Source: an uncultured Clostridia bacterium (GTDB lineage Bacteria > Bacillota > Clostridia > UBA1381). Taken from it: a DNA stretch of 64,000 bases. Below the pieces are notes generated by a model. The model was given only the letters and a program-made list of their open reading frames with translations, did not search any database and had not been told where the DNA came from. The position numbers and the translations under genes are program-made. Location: contig CAJUEZ010000003.1 of the NCBI GenBank assembly GCA_910585485.1, positions 1 to 64,000 of the forward strand, in the 5' to 3' direction. Shown here piece after piece: positions 31,482-41,081 of this stretch; the first letter of the stretch is position 1, and each line of letters opens with the position of its first letter.

Positions 31482-33714
31482 GATTATTACAGTTACAGGG
31501 ACAGTTGAAGAAATAATATACTCCAATCCTGACAACGGCTATACAGTATGCGGTATAGACAGCGCGGAGGAGGGACTTTTCACGGCGACGGGGTATATGC
31601 CGTTTATATCCGAGGGTGAGAGCGTCGCGCTTTCGGGAACATGGATAACGCATCCTGATTACGGAGAACAGTTTAAGGCGGAATATTATGAGACTGTTAT
31701 GCCGTCGGACGAGGAGTCTATATTGAAATATCTCGGTTCAGGAGTGATTTCGGGAATACGTGAGGCAACGGCAAAAAAGCTTATAGATCATTTTGGCTGT
31801 GAGGTTTTAGAAATAATGATTAAAGAGCCTGAAAGGCTTTCAGAAGTAAAGGGAATAAGCAGGGAAAAAGCGAAGAAAATCGGCGCGGAGTTTTGCGAAT
31901 TGCAATCAATGCAGAATATTGTGATGTTCCTTCAGCAATATAATATTTCTGCTAATATGGCGGTAAAGATACATAACGCGCTCGGCGGCGGAGCGATTGA
32001 TATGATAAAGAAGAATCCGTATATTTTATCTGACATGGTAGACGGAATCTCATTTAAAACCGCTGATACCATCGCGTTTAATATGGGTTTGCCTAAAAAC
32101 AGTTTGATCCGAATATGCGCGGGAATAAAAAACATTCTGCATGAAGCCGCGTATACAAACGGGCATGTGTATATGCCGAGAGATTTGATTATTGAGCACT
32201 CGGTATATACGCTGAAGGTTGATGAGAACGAGGTTGAGGCGGCAATTTCGGAGCTTTTGGGAAAGAAAAGTATATTTTTGGATAATGTGGAAGACACAGA
32301 CGTGTATTATCTGTATGAGTATTACGAGGCGGAGAATTATATTTCACGACGTCTTATTGCCATGTCCGAGAACACGCAAAAATTTATTATGACGGAGGAT
32401 GAGGCGGAAAAAGCTATTGACCATCTTGAAGAGGAGACAGAAATTTATCTCGCGCCAATGCAGCGCAGCGCGGTAGTGACCGCGCTCTCGACAGGCTGTA
32501 TGGTGCTTACTGGCGGACCGGGAACAGGTAAAACTACCACTATAAACACGGTAATAAAACTGCTTGAGGATTTAAAGTTGTCAATAGCGCTTGCGGCGCC
32601 CACGGGAAGGGCGGCGAAACGAATGAGTCAGGTTACGGGCTGCGAGGCGAAAACGATTCACCGCCTGCTGTGTACACAGAGAAATTCCGAGGGACGAAGC
32701 ATTTTCACGCATAATGAGGAAAATCCGCTCAGCGCCGATGTGATTATTCTTGACGAGGTGAGTATGATTGACATCAGTCTGATGGCATCGTTTTTAAAAG
32801 CGGTAAAGAGCGGCGCGCGCGTTATTTTTTCGGGTGACGCTGATCAGCTTCCGTCCGTCGGACCGGGTAATATAATTCATGACATGATAAAAAGCAAAAC
32901 GATTCCCGTTGTTCAGCTTAATAAGATTTTTCGTCAGGCGGAGGAGAGTCTTATAATTGTGAACGCGCATAAAATTAATCATGGCGAACTGCCTGACCTG
33001 ACCGCGAAATCCAGTGATTTCTTTTTCCTGAGGCGCAGGACACCTCAGGAGAGCGCTCTTACAGTGATGGATTTATTCAAGAACCGTTTGCCCAAAAGCT
33101 ACGGTGTGAATCCTGTTTCATCAATACAAGTGCTTTCGCCGACAAAAAAAGGACTCGCGGGTACTATCGCATTAAATAAGCTTTTGCAGTCTCATATAAA
33201 TCCTTATGATGAAATGAGACCTCAGCATATTTACGGAAACACAATATTCCGAGTTGGCGATAAAGTAATGCAGACGAAGAATAATTACGATATGGTTTAC
33301 TCGCGTGAAAACGGCGAGGACGGCATGGGAATTTTTAATGGCGACATGGGAATTATAGAAAGTATCTCCGAGCGTGACAAGTGCATGAGGATTGTTTTTG
33401 ACGAGGATAAGAACGTTGAATATCCTTTTACTAATCTGGACGAACTTGATCTTGCGTACGCTATTACGGTACATAAAAGTCAGGGGAGTGAATTTCCGAT
33501 TGTTGTAATGCCGGTTTGTTCCTTCGCGCCGATGCTGATGAGCCGTAATTTGTTTTATACCGCGGTTACACGCGCGAGAGATATGGTAATACTTGTCGGA
33601 AGTGAAAAAACAATACAGAATATGACGTACAACAATCAGTTTCATCACCGTTTTACAGGTTTGGCGGAAAGAATGATTGCGGTAAAAAAATTTACAGAGA
33701 AAAAGGATAAATAA
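31474..33714 (+). CDS. recD2: RecD2-type ATP-dependent DNA helicase
   Basis: The 746-residue protein has the N-terminal OB-like and helix-hairpin-helix region of RecD2 (YLGSGVISGIREATAKKLID), Walker A MVLTGGPGTGKTTTINTV, Walker B VIILDEVSMID and motif VI LFYTAVTRARDMVILVG. RecD2 is a 5'-3' helicase that acts in repair and replication restart without RecBC. The length is typical of Firmicutes YrrC. It overlaps the decarboxylase gene and ends at a strong terminator. Confidence 0.95.
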   Translation: MSEIITVTGTVEEIIYSNPDNGYTVCGIDSAEEGLFTATGYMPFISEGESVALSGTWITHPDYGEQFKAEYYETVMPSDEESILKYLGSGVISGIREATAKKLIDHFGCEVLEIMIKEPERLSEVKGISREKAKKIGAEFCELQSMQNIVMFLQQYNISANMAVKIHNALGGGAIDMIKKNPYILSDMVDGISFKTADTIAFNMGLPKNSLIRICAGIKNILHEAAYTNGHVYMPRDLIIEHSVYTLKVDENEVEAAISELLGKKSIFLDNVEDTDVYYLYEYYEAENYISRRLIAMSENTQKFIMTEDEAEKAIDHLEEETEIYLAPMQRSAVVTALSTGCMVLTGGPGTGKTTTINTVIKLLEDLKLSIALAAPTGRAAKRMSQVTGCEAKTIHRLLCTQRNSEGRSIFTHNEENPLSADVIILDEVSMIDISLMASFLKAVKSGARVIFSGDADQLPSVGPGNIIHDMIKSKTIPVVQLNKIFRQAEESLIIVNAHKINHGELPDLTAKSSDFFFLRRRTPQESALTVMDLFKNRLPKSYGVNPVSSIQVLSPTKKGLAGTIALNKLLQSHINPYDEMRPQHIYGNTIFRVGDKVMQTKNNYDMVYSRENGEDGMGIFNGDMGIIESISERDKCMRIVFDEDKNVEYPFTNLDELDLAYAITVHKSQGSEFPIVVMPVCSFAPMLMSRNLFYTAVTRARDMVILVGSEKTIQNMTYNNQFHHRFTGLAERMIAVKKFTEKKDK

Positions 33715-33755
33715 AAGACAGAGCGCGATTTTTATAGGCGCTCTGTCTTTTGCGT
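33713..33755. terminator. Bidirectional terminator
   Basis: AAAAGACAGAGCGC pairs perfectly with GCGCTCTGTCTTTT around 11 bases between the convergent recD2 and transglycosylase genes. The stem overlaps the recD2 stop codon. Confidence 0.92.
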
Positions 33756-33760
33756 TTTAT

Positions 33761-34759
33761 TTATTTTGTTATTTCAACAGTTCTTGTTTCCTGATCCCAT
33801 TCCACGTCCACGTCAAACGCTTCCATAACGAATCGGAGAGGCACCATAGTTCTGTCATTTTTGATTTTCGCGCTCATTTCAAGTTCAATTTCTTCGCCGT
33901 CAAGAATCGCGGTGTTACTGTCGATAAAAAGCGTCATATCGCGCCCGTCTTTGGATATTTCAACAGTCTGATTTTTGCCGTCCCATTCCACGTCCGCGTC
34001 AAGCGCTTCGCTGACACCGCGGATTGGGATTAGAGTATATGTTTCTCCGTCAACCGTCTCCAGGAGCGGATATTGGTTATCAAATTCAAGCAACTCACCG
34101 TTTATGCGCACTTTAGCGCCTATGTATTCAATATCGTTGTGATAATATTGGAGCACATGCTCTATATACTGAGCGTCTCCATATTTTTCATAAGTCCAGT
34201 TATCGGCATACTTAGCCGCGTTAACGCGTTCTTCAAGCCAGTTATCTCCGACAGCGTCTATTATCCTGTCCAAAACAGTCTGACCGAAGTTATATGATTG
34301 TATCATTTTCATATAATCACAGTCGTAACTGACAAGTGATTTTGATATTAGATACGCGGCGAACGGAACGGCTTTTGTCTCGTCAAGCCTGTCCTGCAAA
34401 GTCCAGCGCACACCGGTTGTGTCCTCGCCGAAATCGGCGAATGCTTTTCCGAGCGAATATTCTATCTGCATGATTCCCCAAGCGGGATATTCGCTTCCGT
34501 CGTCTCTGTAACTGAGATTCCTTCCTGAGGATTCCTGCATACATATTGCGGCGAGCAGATTTGGGTCTACTCCGTATTGGTCGCCTGCTTTTTTAAACAG
34601 CGATGAATATGATTTAACGGCGGAATTAAGCTTTGCCGTGCCTATTTCAAATCCTTCCATGCTGGTGCCGTTGTGGTCGGGAATCGCTCCTGAAGCAAAT
34701 GCTGAAACGGGAATTGTCAGCGCCGCCGCTGTTAGTATTGATGCTATTATTTTTTTCAT
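33761..34759 (-). CDS. Secreted lytic transglycosylase (SLT) with CuAO-N domain
   Basis: A signal peptide (1-22) is followed by an SLT domain: YGVDPNLLAAICMQESSGRN holds the catalytic Glu76, and AWGIMQIEY and YNFGQTV complete the motif. From about residue 205 to the end is a copper-amine-oxidase-N domain with two half repeats (TLIPIRGVSEALDADVEW and TMVPLRFVMEAFDVDVEW). The enzyme should cut glycan strands in the wall, with the C-terminal domain mediating surface contacts. GGAG precedes the chosen ATG; another is four codons upstream. It is next to GH115 on the same strand. Confidence 0.87.
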   Translation of the reverse strand: MKKIIASILTAAALTIPVSAFASGAIPDHNGTSMEGFEIGTAKLNSAVKSYSSLFKKAGDQYGVDPNLLAAICMQESSGRNLSYRDDGSEYPAWGIMQIEYSLGKAFADFGEDTTGVRWTLQDRLDETKAVPFAAYLISKSLVSYDCDYMKMIQSYNFGQTVLDRIIDAVGDNWLEERVNAAKYADNWTYEKYGDAQYIEHVLQYYHNDIEYIGAKVRINGELLEFDNQYPLLETVDGETYTLIPIRGVSEALDADVEWDGKNQTVEISKDGRDMTLFIDSNTAILDGEEIELEMSAKIKNDRTMVPLRFVMEAFDVDVEWDQETRTVEITK

Positions 34760-34830
34760 GTCTATCTCCACAGCCTTTCTCCCCGCAAATACTTATTCAT
34801 GATTTTTGACGCAGCATATGCGGGAGTAAT

Positions 34831-36825
34831 TTAATTCGTGTAATTCTTTTTAAGCGCTTCGCACAGTTCATCATCTGATAATGTTCTTCTCTGAGTGTTC
34901 TCAAGGTATATATTTCGTTCTGTTTCGGGCATGCAGTAGTTTTTGTGCCACGCGAAGAAATCGGGACCATCCCCAATCATTCTTATGTATTTGCGCATGC
35001 TGTCCACTGCGTATACAGTTACTCTGACGTTAGTCAGCCAGTCACAGCTATAGAAGTTCTTCCATTTGCCGTGCTCGCCTTCCTCCAAAAGCTTTACAGC
35101 CATGTTAAACTCATTCATTGCGTCCGTAAGCGTAATGAAGCAGAGGGGCATGTCCTTGTGCTCATAATATTCATATGCGCGGCAAAGAGTATAAAGACCT
35201 TTTGCCCCGTATAGATGAAGTTTTGCCTGAAACAGAATATTGTCCTCAAAAAATACGCTGCCCATAGAGAGCTCGTCCAAAACTGCCTCGCATTTCCTGA
35301 CAAGCGCCGTGAACATATTTACGGCGGTTCGGCACTTTCTTCCAAAGAATTGCGTTTGCTCTAAAAGAGAAACATAGCCTGTGGCATAAACAAGTCCCTT
35401 GGAAAGTTTATTCCCTTTTGTCCAGTCGACGCAAATTCTCCGTGCGGTATGGAAATAGATTTCATCGCCGGCTTTGTCATCTTCGTTTTCGCCGTATTGA
35501 ATACACGCGTCAAAATATTCGTTATAGCAGTCGATAGCATCGATGTCACCGAAATACTTTTGAGCGAAATTTTGTTTAAAACGATCTATATCCGTTTCGC
35601 CGCAGTTCCATTTTTGCGCGACAAGAGAAAGCGTGTAAACGTGAGGTCGGATATTTCCGCAGTTAAGCAGAAGATAATCGTCCGCTCCTGCGTTAAACGC
35701 TGCGTCCAACTCGTCATTTACAAATTCCACCGTATTGCCAAGAAGTGTAAGGTGGCTTGAAGCCTGCAAGTCATGGAAAGTGATGTGGTAATAAAGACCA
35801 TGCATTCCGTCTTCCTTAGGAAGTGACGGAGTGCGAGGATTGTGAGTGCCCTGTCGGCGCGTTACCATTTTTCCATAACCATTGTCTGACCATATTTTTA
35901 TGAAGTTTTTTGGGAGTTTAAGATAACCTCCCTCGTACAATTCTGTAATTTCACCGTACAGATAGACCGCGCACACAGGATTTTCAATCTTCTCGCATAT
36001 CATCGCGTACTGTTTGTCAATAACCTTTCTGATAACGTCAGCACGGCTTTGCGGTGTGGTATACTTCGGATCGTTCATCCAAAACGGCGCGTCGCCTTGA
36101 CCACGGAAGCCAAGCGTCCATACGATTTTTTTGTCTTTGTTTTTATCTATGGCATCGCGCCATAATTTTTCAAATAAGTCGGGATGCTTGTCATAGCTTG
36201 CTTCTTTATCGGGATAAGCGCGCAGAAACATCTCGCCGCCGAGAGGTTCTGCGTGATGGTGCGTTATGTAAAGTCCCATTTCCGAGGCTATATCAAAATG
36301 CTGCCCGTTTCGGGGAAGATCCGTTCCGGGGATAACCATATTTCCGCCCAGTCTAAGAAGCGTTTCAAAAACAATTTCCCAGACTTTTCTTGACGGAGGA
36401 TATTCATCGCTCCAACCGATAAGACATACCTCATCATTGACAAACCATCCTCTGTAGCGTACCTTTGCCTTAGGTGACAGATATTCTCTTGATGTAAGCG
36501 CAATCATATTGCGTTTCATCGGTTCTTTTTCCGTCCAGTACCAAAAATCATCCACACCGAGAAATTCACGGCTCATATAGAGCAGGGCGTATATGACGCC
36601 AAGTTCGTCCGCGCAGCGCACGGTGATATTTTCATCAGTGATTGTAATGTGAAACTGCTCGTTGTCAAGTTCTCCGCATTCGTTTAGGATTTCCACATCT
36701 TTTCCTGATTTGGGTTCCTCTGCAAACACCTTTTTAAAGTCGCGCGTGAATATGTCGCGCGCGTGCTTTATGGGAGGGGTAACAGAGGGGAAGGAAAAAG
36801 TAGTATCCTTTGTAATTTTAAACAT
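34831..36825 (-). CDS. GH115 family glycoside hydrolase (alpha-glucuronidase)
   Basis: The 664-residue protein has the GH115 hallmarks RYRGWFVNDEV, GLYITHHHAEPLGGEMF and WTLGFRGQGDAPFW, in order. GH115 enzymes remove (4-O-methyl-)glucuronic acid from the side chains of glucuronoxylan. There is no signal peptide, so it acts on imported oligosaccharides. It is shorter than most GH115 proteins because a C-terminal accessory domain is absent. AAAAGGAG precedes the ATG. No transporter is adjacent. With GH51 and GH3 it points to use of xylan side chains. Confidence 0.88.
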   Translation of the reverse strand: MFKITKDTTFSFPSVTPPIKHARDIFTRDFKKVFAEEPKSGKDVEILNECGELDNEQFHITITDENITVRCADELGVIYALLYMSREFLGVDDFWYWTEKEPMKRNMIALTSREYLSPKAKVRYRGWFVNDEVCLIGWSDEYPPSRKVWEIVFETLLRLGGNMVIPGTDLPRNGQHFDIASEMGLYITHHHAEPLGGEMFLRAYPDKEASYDKHPDLFEKLWRDAIDKNKDKKIVWTLGFRGQGDAPFWMNDPKYTTPQSRADVIRKVIDKQYAMICEKIENPVCAVYLYGEITELYEGGYLKLPKNFIKIWSDNGYGKMVTRRQGTHNPRTPSLPKEDGMHGLYYHITFHDLQASSHLTLLGNTVEFVNDELDAAFNAGADDYLLLNCGNIRPHVYTLSLVAQKWNCGETDIDRFKQNFAQKYFGDIDAIDCYNEYFDACIQYGENEDDKAGDEIYFHTARRICVDWTKGNKLSKGLVYATGYVSLLEQTQFFGRKCRTAVNMFTALVRKCEAVLDELSMGSVFFEDNILFQAKLHLYGAKGLYTLCRAYEYYEHKDMPLCFITLTDAMNEFNMAVKLLEEGEHGKWKNFYSCDWLTNVRVTVYAVDSMRKYIRMIGDGPDFFAWHKNYCMPETERNIYLENTQRRTLSDDELCEALKKNYTN

Positions 36826-36965
36826 AACTGTCTCCTTTTCTAAAATATGTGTATATATAGATTATACACGTATTCTTGCGGTTAGTCAATGTATTAACTT
36901 GCCATAGTATAAAAAATAAGGAAACGGACAATAATAAATTAAAAAAATGATATGGAGGGAATTTG

Positions 36966-38237
36966 ATGAAACAGTATATTGAGATTATTGACGTGTTTGC
37001 GAGAGAGGTTATGGATTCAAGAGGTAATCCTACTGTTGAGGTGGAGGTGCAGACTGAGAATGCCTGCGGCAGAGCGATTGTGCCGTCGGGAGCGTCCACC
37101 GGAGTGTTCGAGGCGGTAGAACTGAGAGACGGGGACAAGAAGCGATATGGAGGCAAGGGTGTAAAAAATGCCGTTAATAATGTGAATGAAAAAATAGCCG
37201 AGGTGCTTATAGGTATGAATGTGCTTGACCAACGCTCCATAGATATGAAAATGTGCGAAATGGACGGCACGGAGAATAAGTCTAATTTAGGCGCGAACGC
37301 GATATTGGGAGTGTCTTTGGCAGTTGCCCGAGCGGCGGCGGCAAGTCTTGATATACCGCTGTTTCAGTATATAGGCGGAGTCAACGCGCATGTGCTTCCA
37401 GTGCCGATGATGAATATTTTAAACGGCGGCGCTCATGCGAATAATAATGTTGATATACAGGAATTTATGATAATGCCTTTCGGCGCAAAGTCGTTTAGGC
37501 AAGGACTGAGATGGTGCAGCGAGGTTTTTCATGAATTGAAAAAGGTGCTTTCCGAAATGGGAAATACCACTGCTGTCGGAGATGAGGGTGGATTTGCGCC
37601 GAATCTTGAGACTGACGAAAAGGCGCTTGAGGTTATTGTAGAGGCGATAAGACGCGCCGGATATAAGGCAGGCGAAGATTTTAAAATTGCGATAGATGCC
37701 GCGTCATCAGAATGGGCGCAGAAAGACGGAACATATCTTCTTCCTAAATCCCAAATCAGGAAAACCGCTGCGGAACTCGTTGATTACTGGGAAAATCTTT
37801 GCTCAAAATATCCGATATTCTCTATTGAGGACGGTTTGGGCGAGGATGACTGGGACGGATGGAAGATTCTGACGGATAGACTTGGTGAGCGTGTACAGCT
37901 TGTCGGAGACGACTTGTTTGTGACGAATCCAAAGCGCCTTGAACGCGGTATACACGCGGGTGTGGGAAATTCCATTCTTGTAAAGGTGAATCAGATAGGA
38001 ACGCTAAGCGAAACTTTGGACGCTGTTGAAATGGCGCATAAGAGCGGCTATACAGCTGTTATATCTCATAGAAGCGGCGAAACGGAGGATACAACAATCG
38101 CCGATATTGCCGTGGCTGTAAACAGCGGTCAGATAAAAACAGGCGCGCCGAGCAGAACGGACAGAGTGGCAAAATATAATCAGCTGTTGAGAATCGAGGA
38201 GGAACTTTGTTTCGCGTCCCAGTACGGAATAAAATAA
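36966..38237 (+). CDS. eno: Enolase
   Basis: The protein begins IEIIDVFAREVMDSRGNPTV and carries GDEGGFAPNL, SIEDGLGEDDWDGW, LVGDDLFVTN, the catalytic Lys in ILVKVNQIGTL, and SHRSGETEDTTIADIAVA. Enolase converts 2-phosphoglycerate to phosphoenolpyruvate in glycolysis. The length of 423 residues is normal. GGAGGG precedes the ATG. It is a single-gene unit with its own terminator, away from other glycolysis genes. Confidence 0.97.
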   Translation: MKQYIEIIDVFAREVMDSRGNPTVEVEVQTENACGRAIVPSGASTGVFEAVELRDGDKKRYGGKGVKNAVNNVNEKIAEVLIGMNVLDQRSIDMKMCEMDGTENKSNLGANAILGVSLAVARAAAASLDIPLFQYIGGVNAHVLPVPMMNILNGGAHANNNVDIQEFMIMPFGAKSFRQGLRWCSEVFHELKKVLSEMGNTTAVGDEGGFAPNLETDEKALEVIVEAIRRAGYKAGEDFKIAIDAASSEWAQKDGTYLLPKSQIRKTAAELVDYWENLCSKYPIFSIEDGLGEDDWDGWKILTDRLGERVQLVGDDLFVTNPKRLERGIHAGVGNSILVKVNQIGTLSETLDAVEMAHKSGYTAVISHRSGETEDTTIADIAVAVNSGQIKTGAPSRTDRVAKYNQLLRIEEELCFASQYGIK

Positions 38238-38272
38238 AATATCGTAGTTTTCTTGTGATGGGTTTAAAAATG

Positions 38273-38306
38273 AACGGAGCATAACCGATATGGTTATGCT
38301 CCGTTT
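38273..38306 (+). terminator. Intrinsic terminator of eno
   Basis: AACGGAGCATAACC pairs with GGTTATGCTCCGTT around five bases and is followed by TATAAA. It could work in both directions. Confidence 0.87.
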
Positions 38307-38311
38307 ATAAA

Positions 38312-38422
38312 TTAATCATTGTCCTTTTTTATGTCGTCTACTGTGCCGCCTATAATAGACATAGTGCGGATTTGTCGTTTTTTTACAACACCGGTCTTGT
38401 TGTACGAGCTAACAGAGAATAT
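38312..38422 (-). pseudogene. Possible C-terminal gene remnant
   Basis: A minus-strand frame without an upstream start reads about 35 residues ending IRTMSIIGGTVDDIKKDND and then stops. It looks like the end of a protein rather than random translation, because it is rich in ordinary codons and has a clean tail, but there is no 5' part. The assignment is tentative. A 10-bp inverted repeat (38414-38423 with 38435-38444) marks its upstream edge. Confidence 0.25.
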
Positions 38423-38488
38423 TATTCAAATGAAAATATTCTCTAAAAATAAGTATTAAAAAAATAGTATCCGTATGCTTACGCATAA

Positions 38489-38610
38489 ATGCGAAAGCTC
38501 TATCATTTCGCCCATTTCTCTTTCCCTCAAAGCTCTGCTTTGCGGGAGACCCTTTTGGCGGTGGTATCGCCTACGGCGAACGGCGTTCCTGCGGAAAGCG
38601 CGTCATTCTT
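38489..38610. repeat. GC-rich repeat-like relic in the eno-response regulator gap
   Basis: Within a 517-bp gene-free stretch, this part is full of short palindromes (CAAAGCTCTGCTTTG; TCGCCTACGGCGA; TTCCTGCGGAA) and has a base composition unlike its AT-rich surroundings. Its style resembles the rpsO-pnp insert. It may be a decayed mobile repeat. The rest of the gap holds only the eno terminator, a small hairpin and AT-rich DNA. Confidence 0.4.
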
Positions 38611-38754
38611 TTTTCTAAACCCAACAAAAACAATTTGTATAGCAGATGTAATTATATTTGTAAATAAATTTTTTATAAATATTTTCCTATGTGCGTTGAC
38701 ATTATATAATGAGCCATATATAATTTGACTATTAACATGAAACGGAGCATATCG

Positions 38755-39405
38755 ATGAAAATATTGATTGTTGAAGATGACAGAACTCTAAATAATGGAA
38801 TTGCATTATCTCTGAGCAATGATGATATTTTGCAGTCTTTTTGCATAGAAGATGCTGACAGGCTGTTAAACGACAGCGTAGATTTAATTATTCTTGATAT
38901 AAATTTACCCGATGGAAGCGGACTTGATTTTTGCCGTAAAGTACGACAAACCAGCAAAGTTCCGATTATATTCCTGACTGCCAACGATATGGAAATAGAC
39001 ATTGTGACAGGTCTTGAAACAGGTGCGGACGATTATATAACAAAGCCGTTTTCGCTCGCTGTACTTCGTGCAAGAGTAAATGCGGTTTTAAGACGTCAGA
39101 ATACGGATAGCAATATTTTTCATTTAAGCAAATTTGAATTTGATTTTGACAATATGAAATTTCTTGACGGAAACACTCCTGTTGAACTCAGCAAAACGGA
39201 ACAGCGCCTGTTAAAAATTTTTGTTCAAAACCAGGGACGAACATTATCCCGCGAAATGCTTATTGACCGAGTATGGTCTGACTACTCAGAGTTTGTTGAG
39301 GAAAACGCATTATCTGTAACGGTTAAACGGCTTCGACAAAAATTATCCGATGTGCCGATAAAATCAGTTTACGGAATAGGCTATGTCTGGGAGAAAGAGA
39401 AATGA
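38755..39405 (+). CDS. OmpR-family response regulator
   Basis: The receiver domain has the acidic pair in ILIVEDDR, the phosphorylation site Asp48 in LIILDINLPDGSG, FLTAND and the Lys of DDYITKPFSLAVLRARV. A winged-helix DNA-binding domain follows (ELSKTEQRLLKIFVQNQGRT ... VTVKRLRQKL). The length of 216 residues is normal. CGGAG precedes the ATG. It overlaps the kinase gene by ATGA and precedes an ABC transporter, so its likely target is the transporter promoter at 40313-40383. Confidence 0.93.
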   Translation: MKILIVEDDRTLNNGIALSLSNDDILQSFCIEDADRLLNDSVDLIILDINLPDGSGLDFCRKVRQTSKVPIIFLTANDMEIDIVTGLETGADDYITKPFSLAVLRARVNAVLRRQNTDSNIFHLSKFEFDFDNMKFLDGNTPVELSKTEQRLLKIFVQNQGRTLSREMLIDRVWSDYSEFVEENALSVTVKRLRQKLSDVPIKSVYGIGYVWEKEK

Positions 39406-40313
39406 TAATTTTTTTGTTAATGATTATAATTATTCTTATTGCGGCAATATGCGCAATTTATCTGCGAACCTCAAAGGTTTTAACGAGTGTTGACAAAATG
39501 ATTGACAGCGCAATAAACAATACTTTTTCCGAAAGTGATTTTACAGAAAAAAGGCTGTCTAAATTACAGTCGAAAATGTATCGGTTTTTAGCATCGGGAA
39601 ATACTGCCTTAAAAAAGATTAATTCTGAAAAGGACGGAATTAAAACTTTAATTGCGGATATATCGCACCAGACGAAAACTCCAATATCAAATATTTTGCT
39701 GTACTCTCAGCTTCTGAAAGAAATACCTGATTTAGATGACAGCGCAAAGAGAATATCAAATCAGATAGAAAATCAGACAGAAAAATTAAATTTTTTAATT
39801 TCCTCGCTGATAAAAACCTCGCGTTTGGAAAACGGCATTATAAATGTTGTTCCCAAAGAAAACAGCGTAAAAAAACTGCTTAAAGCCATTGATTTTAAAC
39901 GCATATCAGCAGAAAAACAAATCCTCTGCAATATAGAACCTGCGCCTGAAATAACGGCTGTTTTTGATTTCAAATGGACGCTTGAAGTAATATCCAACAT
40001 TGTTGATAACGCAATAAAATACACACCATGTGGCGGTAAGATTACGGTTACAACTGCTGAGTATGAGATGTTTGCAAGAATTGATGTGGCTGATACGGGT
40101 ATAGGCATAAGCGAGGACGAAACAGCAAAAATATTTACACGTTTTTATCGCTCAGCAGACGTCAGTGATGAAAAGGGTGTGGGAATAGGACTGTACCTTG
40201 CGAGAGAAATACTTTCAAAAGAGGGCGGATATATAAAAGTAAGCTCACAAAAAGAGAAAGGCTCGGTATTTTCTGTGTTTTTGCCCAAAAATTCAAATCT
40301 TTCAAAACTGTAA
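39402..40313 (+). CDS. Sensor histidine kinase with short membrane anchor
   Basis: The 303-residue protein has a single N-terminal hydrophobic stretch (about 1-20) and no outer sensor domain. The H-box is in IADISHQTKTPISN (His89), and the ATPase domain shows VDNAIKYTP, VADTGIGI and GVGIGLYLAREIL. Kinases with so little outside the membrane usually sense through a partner, here probably the adjacent ABC permease, as in Bce-type systems. It is coupled to the response regulator (ATGA overlap). Confidence 0.9.
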   Translation: MIIFLLMIIIILIAAICAIYLRTSKVLTSVDKMIDSAINNTFSESDFTEKRLSKLQSKMYRFLASGNTALKKINSEKDGIKTLIADISHQTKTPISNILLYSQLLKEIPDLDDSAKRISNQIENQTEKLNFLISSLIKTSRLENGIINVVPKENSVKKLLKAIDFKRISAEKQILCNIEPAPEITAVFDFKWTLEVISNIVDNAIKYTPCGGKITVTTAEYEMFARIDVADTGIGISEDETAKIFTRFYRSADVSDEKGVGIGLYLAREILSKEGGYIKVSSQKEKGSVFSVFLPKNSNLSKL

Positions 40314-40383
40314 GATTTCAGAAAGATTTGAGAAAGAATTATACTGTATAGTAGTGAATGTAAAATAATATTTACGTTCACTA
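40313..40383 (+). promoter_or_regulatory. Control region of the ABC transporter operon
   Basis: Two 11-bp direct repeats, AGATTTCAGAA (40313-40323) and AGATTTGAGAA (40324-40334), lie end to end and fit OmpR-family binding. A likely -10 box, TATACT (40340-40345), follows. Downstream, 40352-40364 and 40371-40383 form a 13-bp inverted repeat with one mismatch around six bases. Confidence 0.6.
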
Positions 40384-40403
40384 TTTTTATGGAGGAAACA
40401 GTT

Positions 40404-41081
40404 ATGGATATTTTAAAAACTACAAACCTAAAAAAATATTATGGCAGCGGCGACACTACCGTAAAAGCGCTTGACGGAGTAAATCTGTCGGTAGAGGACG
40501 GTGAATTTGCGGCTATTGTCGGCACATCGGGAAGCGGCAAATCAACGCTTCTGCATATGCTCGGCGGTCTTGACAGACCGACAAGCGGAAGCGTTGAGGT
40601 AGAGGGCAAAAGCATATTTTCTCTAAAGGACGACGCGCTCACGATTTTCCGCAGACGCAAGATTGGCTTTATATTCCAGAGCTACAATCTTGTGCCTGTA
40701 CTGAATGTATATGAAAATATCGTACTCCCGATTGAGCTTGACGGAAACAAGCTCGATAAAAAGCATATTGACAATATTATAGAAACACTTGGCTTAACAG
40801 AAAAGATAAACAATCTGCCAAATCAGCTTTCGGGCGGACAGCAGCAAAGAGTAGCTATCGCGCGCGCTCTTGCGTCAAAGCCCGCTATTATTCTTGCGGA
40901 CGAGCCCACGGGCAATCTTGACAGCAAAACAAGCCTTGACGTTATGGGACTTTTAAAGGTGACGAGCGAGAGGTTTTCGCAGACTATTGTTATGATTACG
41001 CATAACGAGGAAATCGCGCAGATGTCAGACAGGATTATACGCATTGAAGATGGCAGAATTGTAGGTGGTAACAATGCTTAA
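40404..41081 (+). CDS. ABC transporter ATP-binding protein (MacB/BceA type)
   Basis: The 225-residue protein has Walker A VGTSGSGKST, the Q-loop FIFQSYNLVPVL, the signature LSGGQQQRVAIARALA, Walker B ILADEPTGNLD and the His-switch TH. These sequences place it with the LolD/MacB/BceA group that drives FtsX-type permeases. GGAGGA precedes the ATG. It overlaps the permease gene by eight bases. With the two-component genes upstream it is likely to act in resistance to antimicrobial peptides or lantibiotics. Confidence 0.94.
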   Translation: MDILKTTNLKKYYGSGDTTVKALDGVNLSVEDGEFAAIVGTSGSGKSTLLHMLGGLDRPTSGSVEVEGKSIFSLKDDALTIFRRRKIGFIFQSYNLVPVLNVYENIVLPIELDGNKLDKKHIDNIIETLGLTEKINNLPNQLSGGQQQRVAIARALASKPAIILADEPTGNLDSKTSLDVMGLLKVTSERFSQTIVMITHNEEIAQMSDRIIRIEDGRIVGGNNA

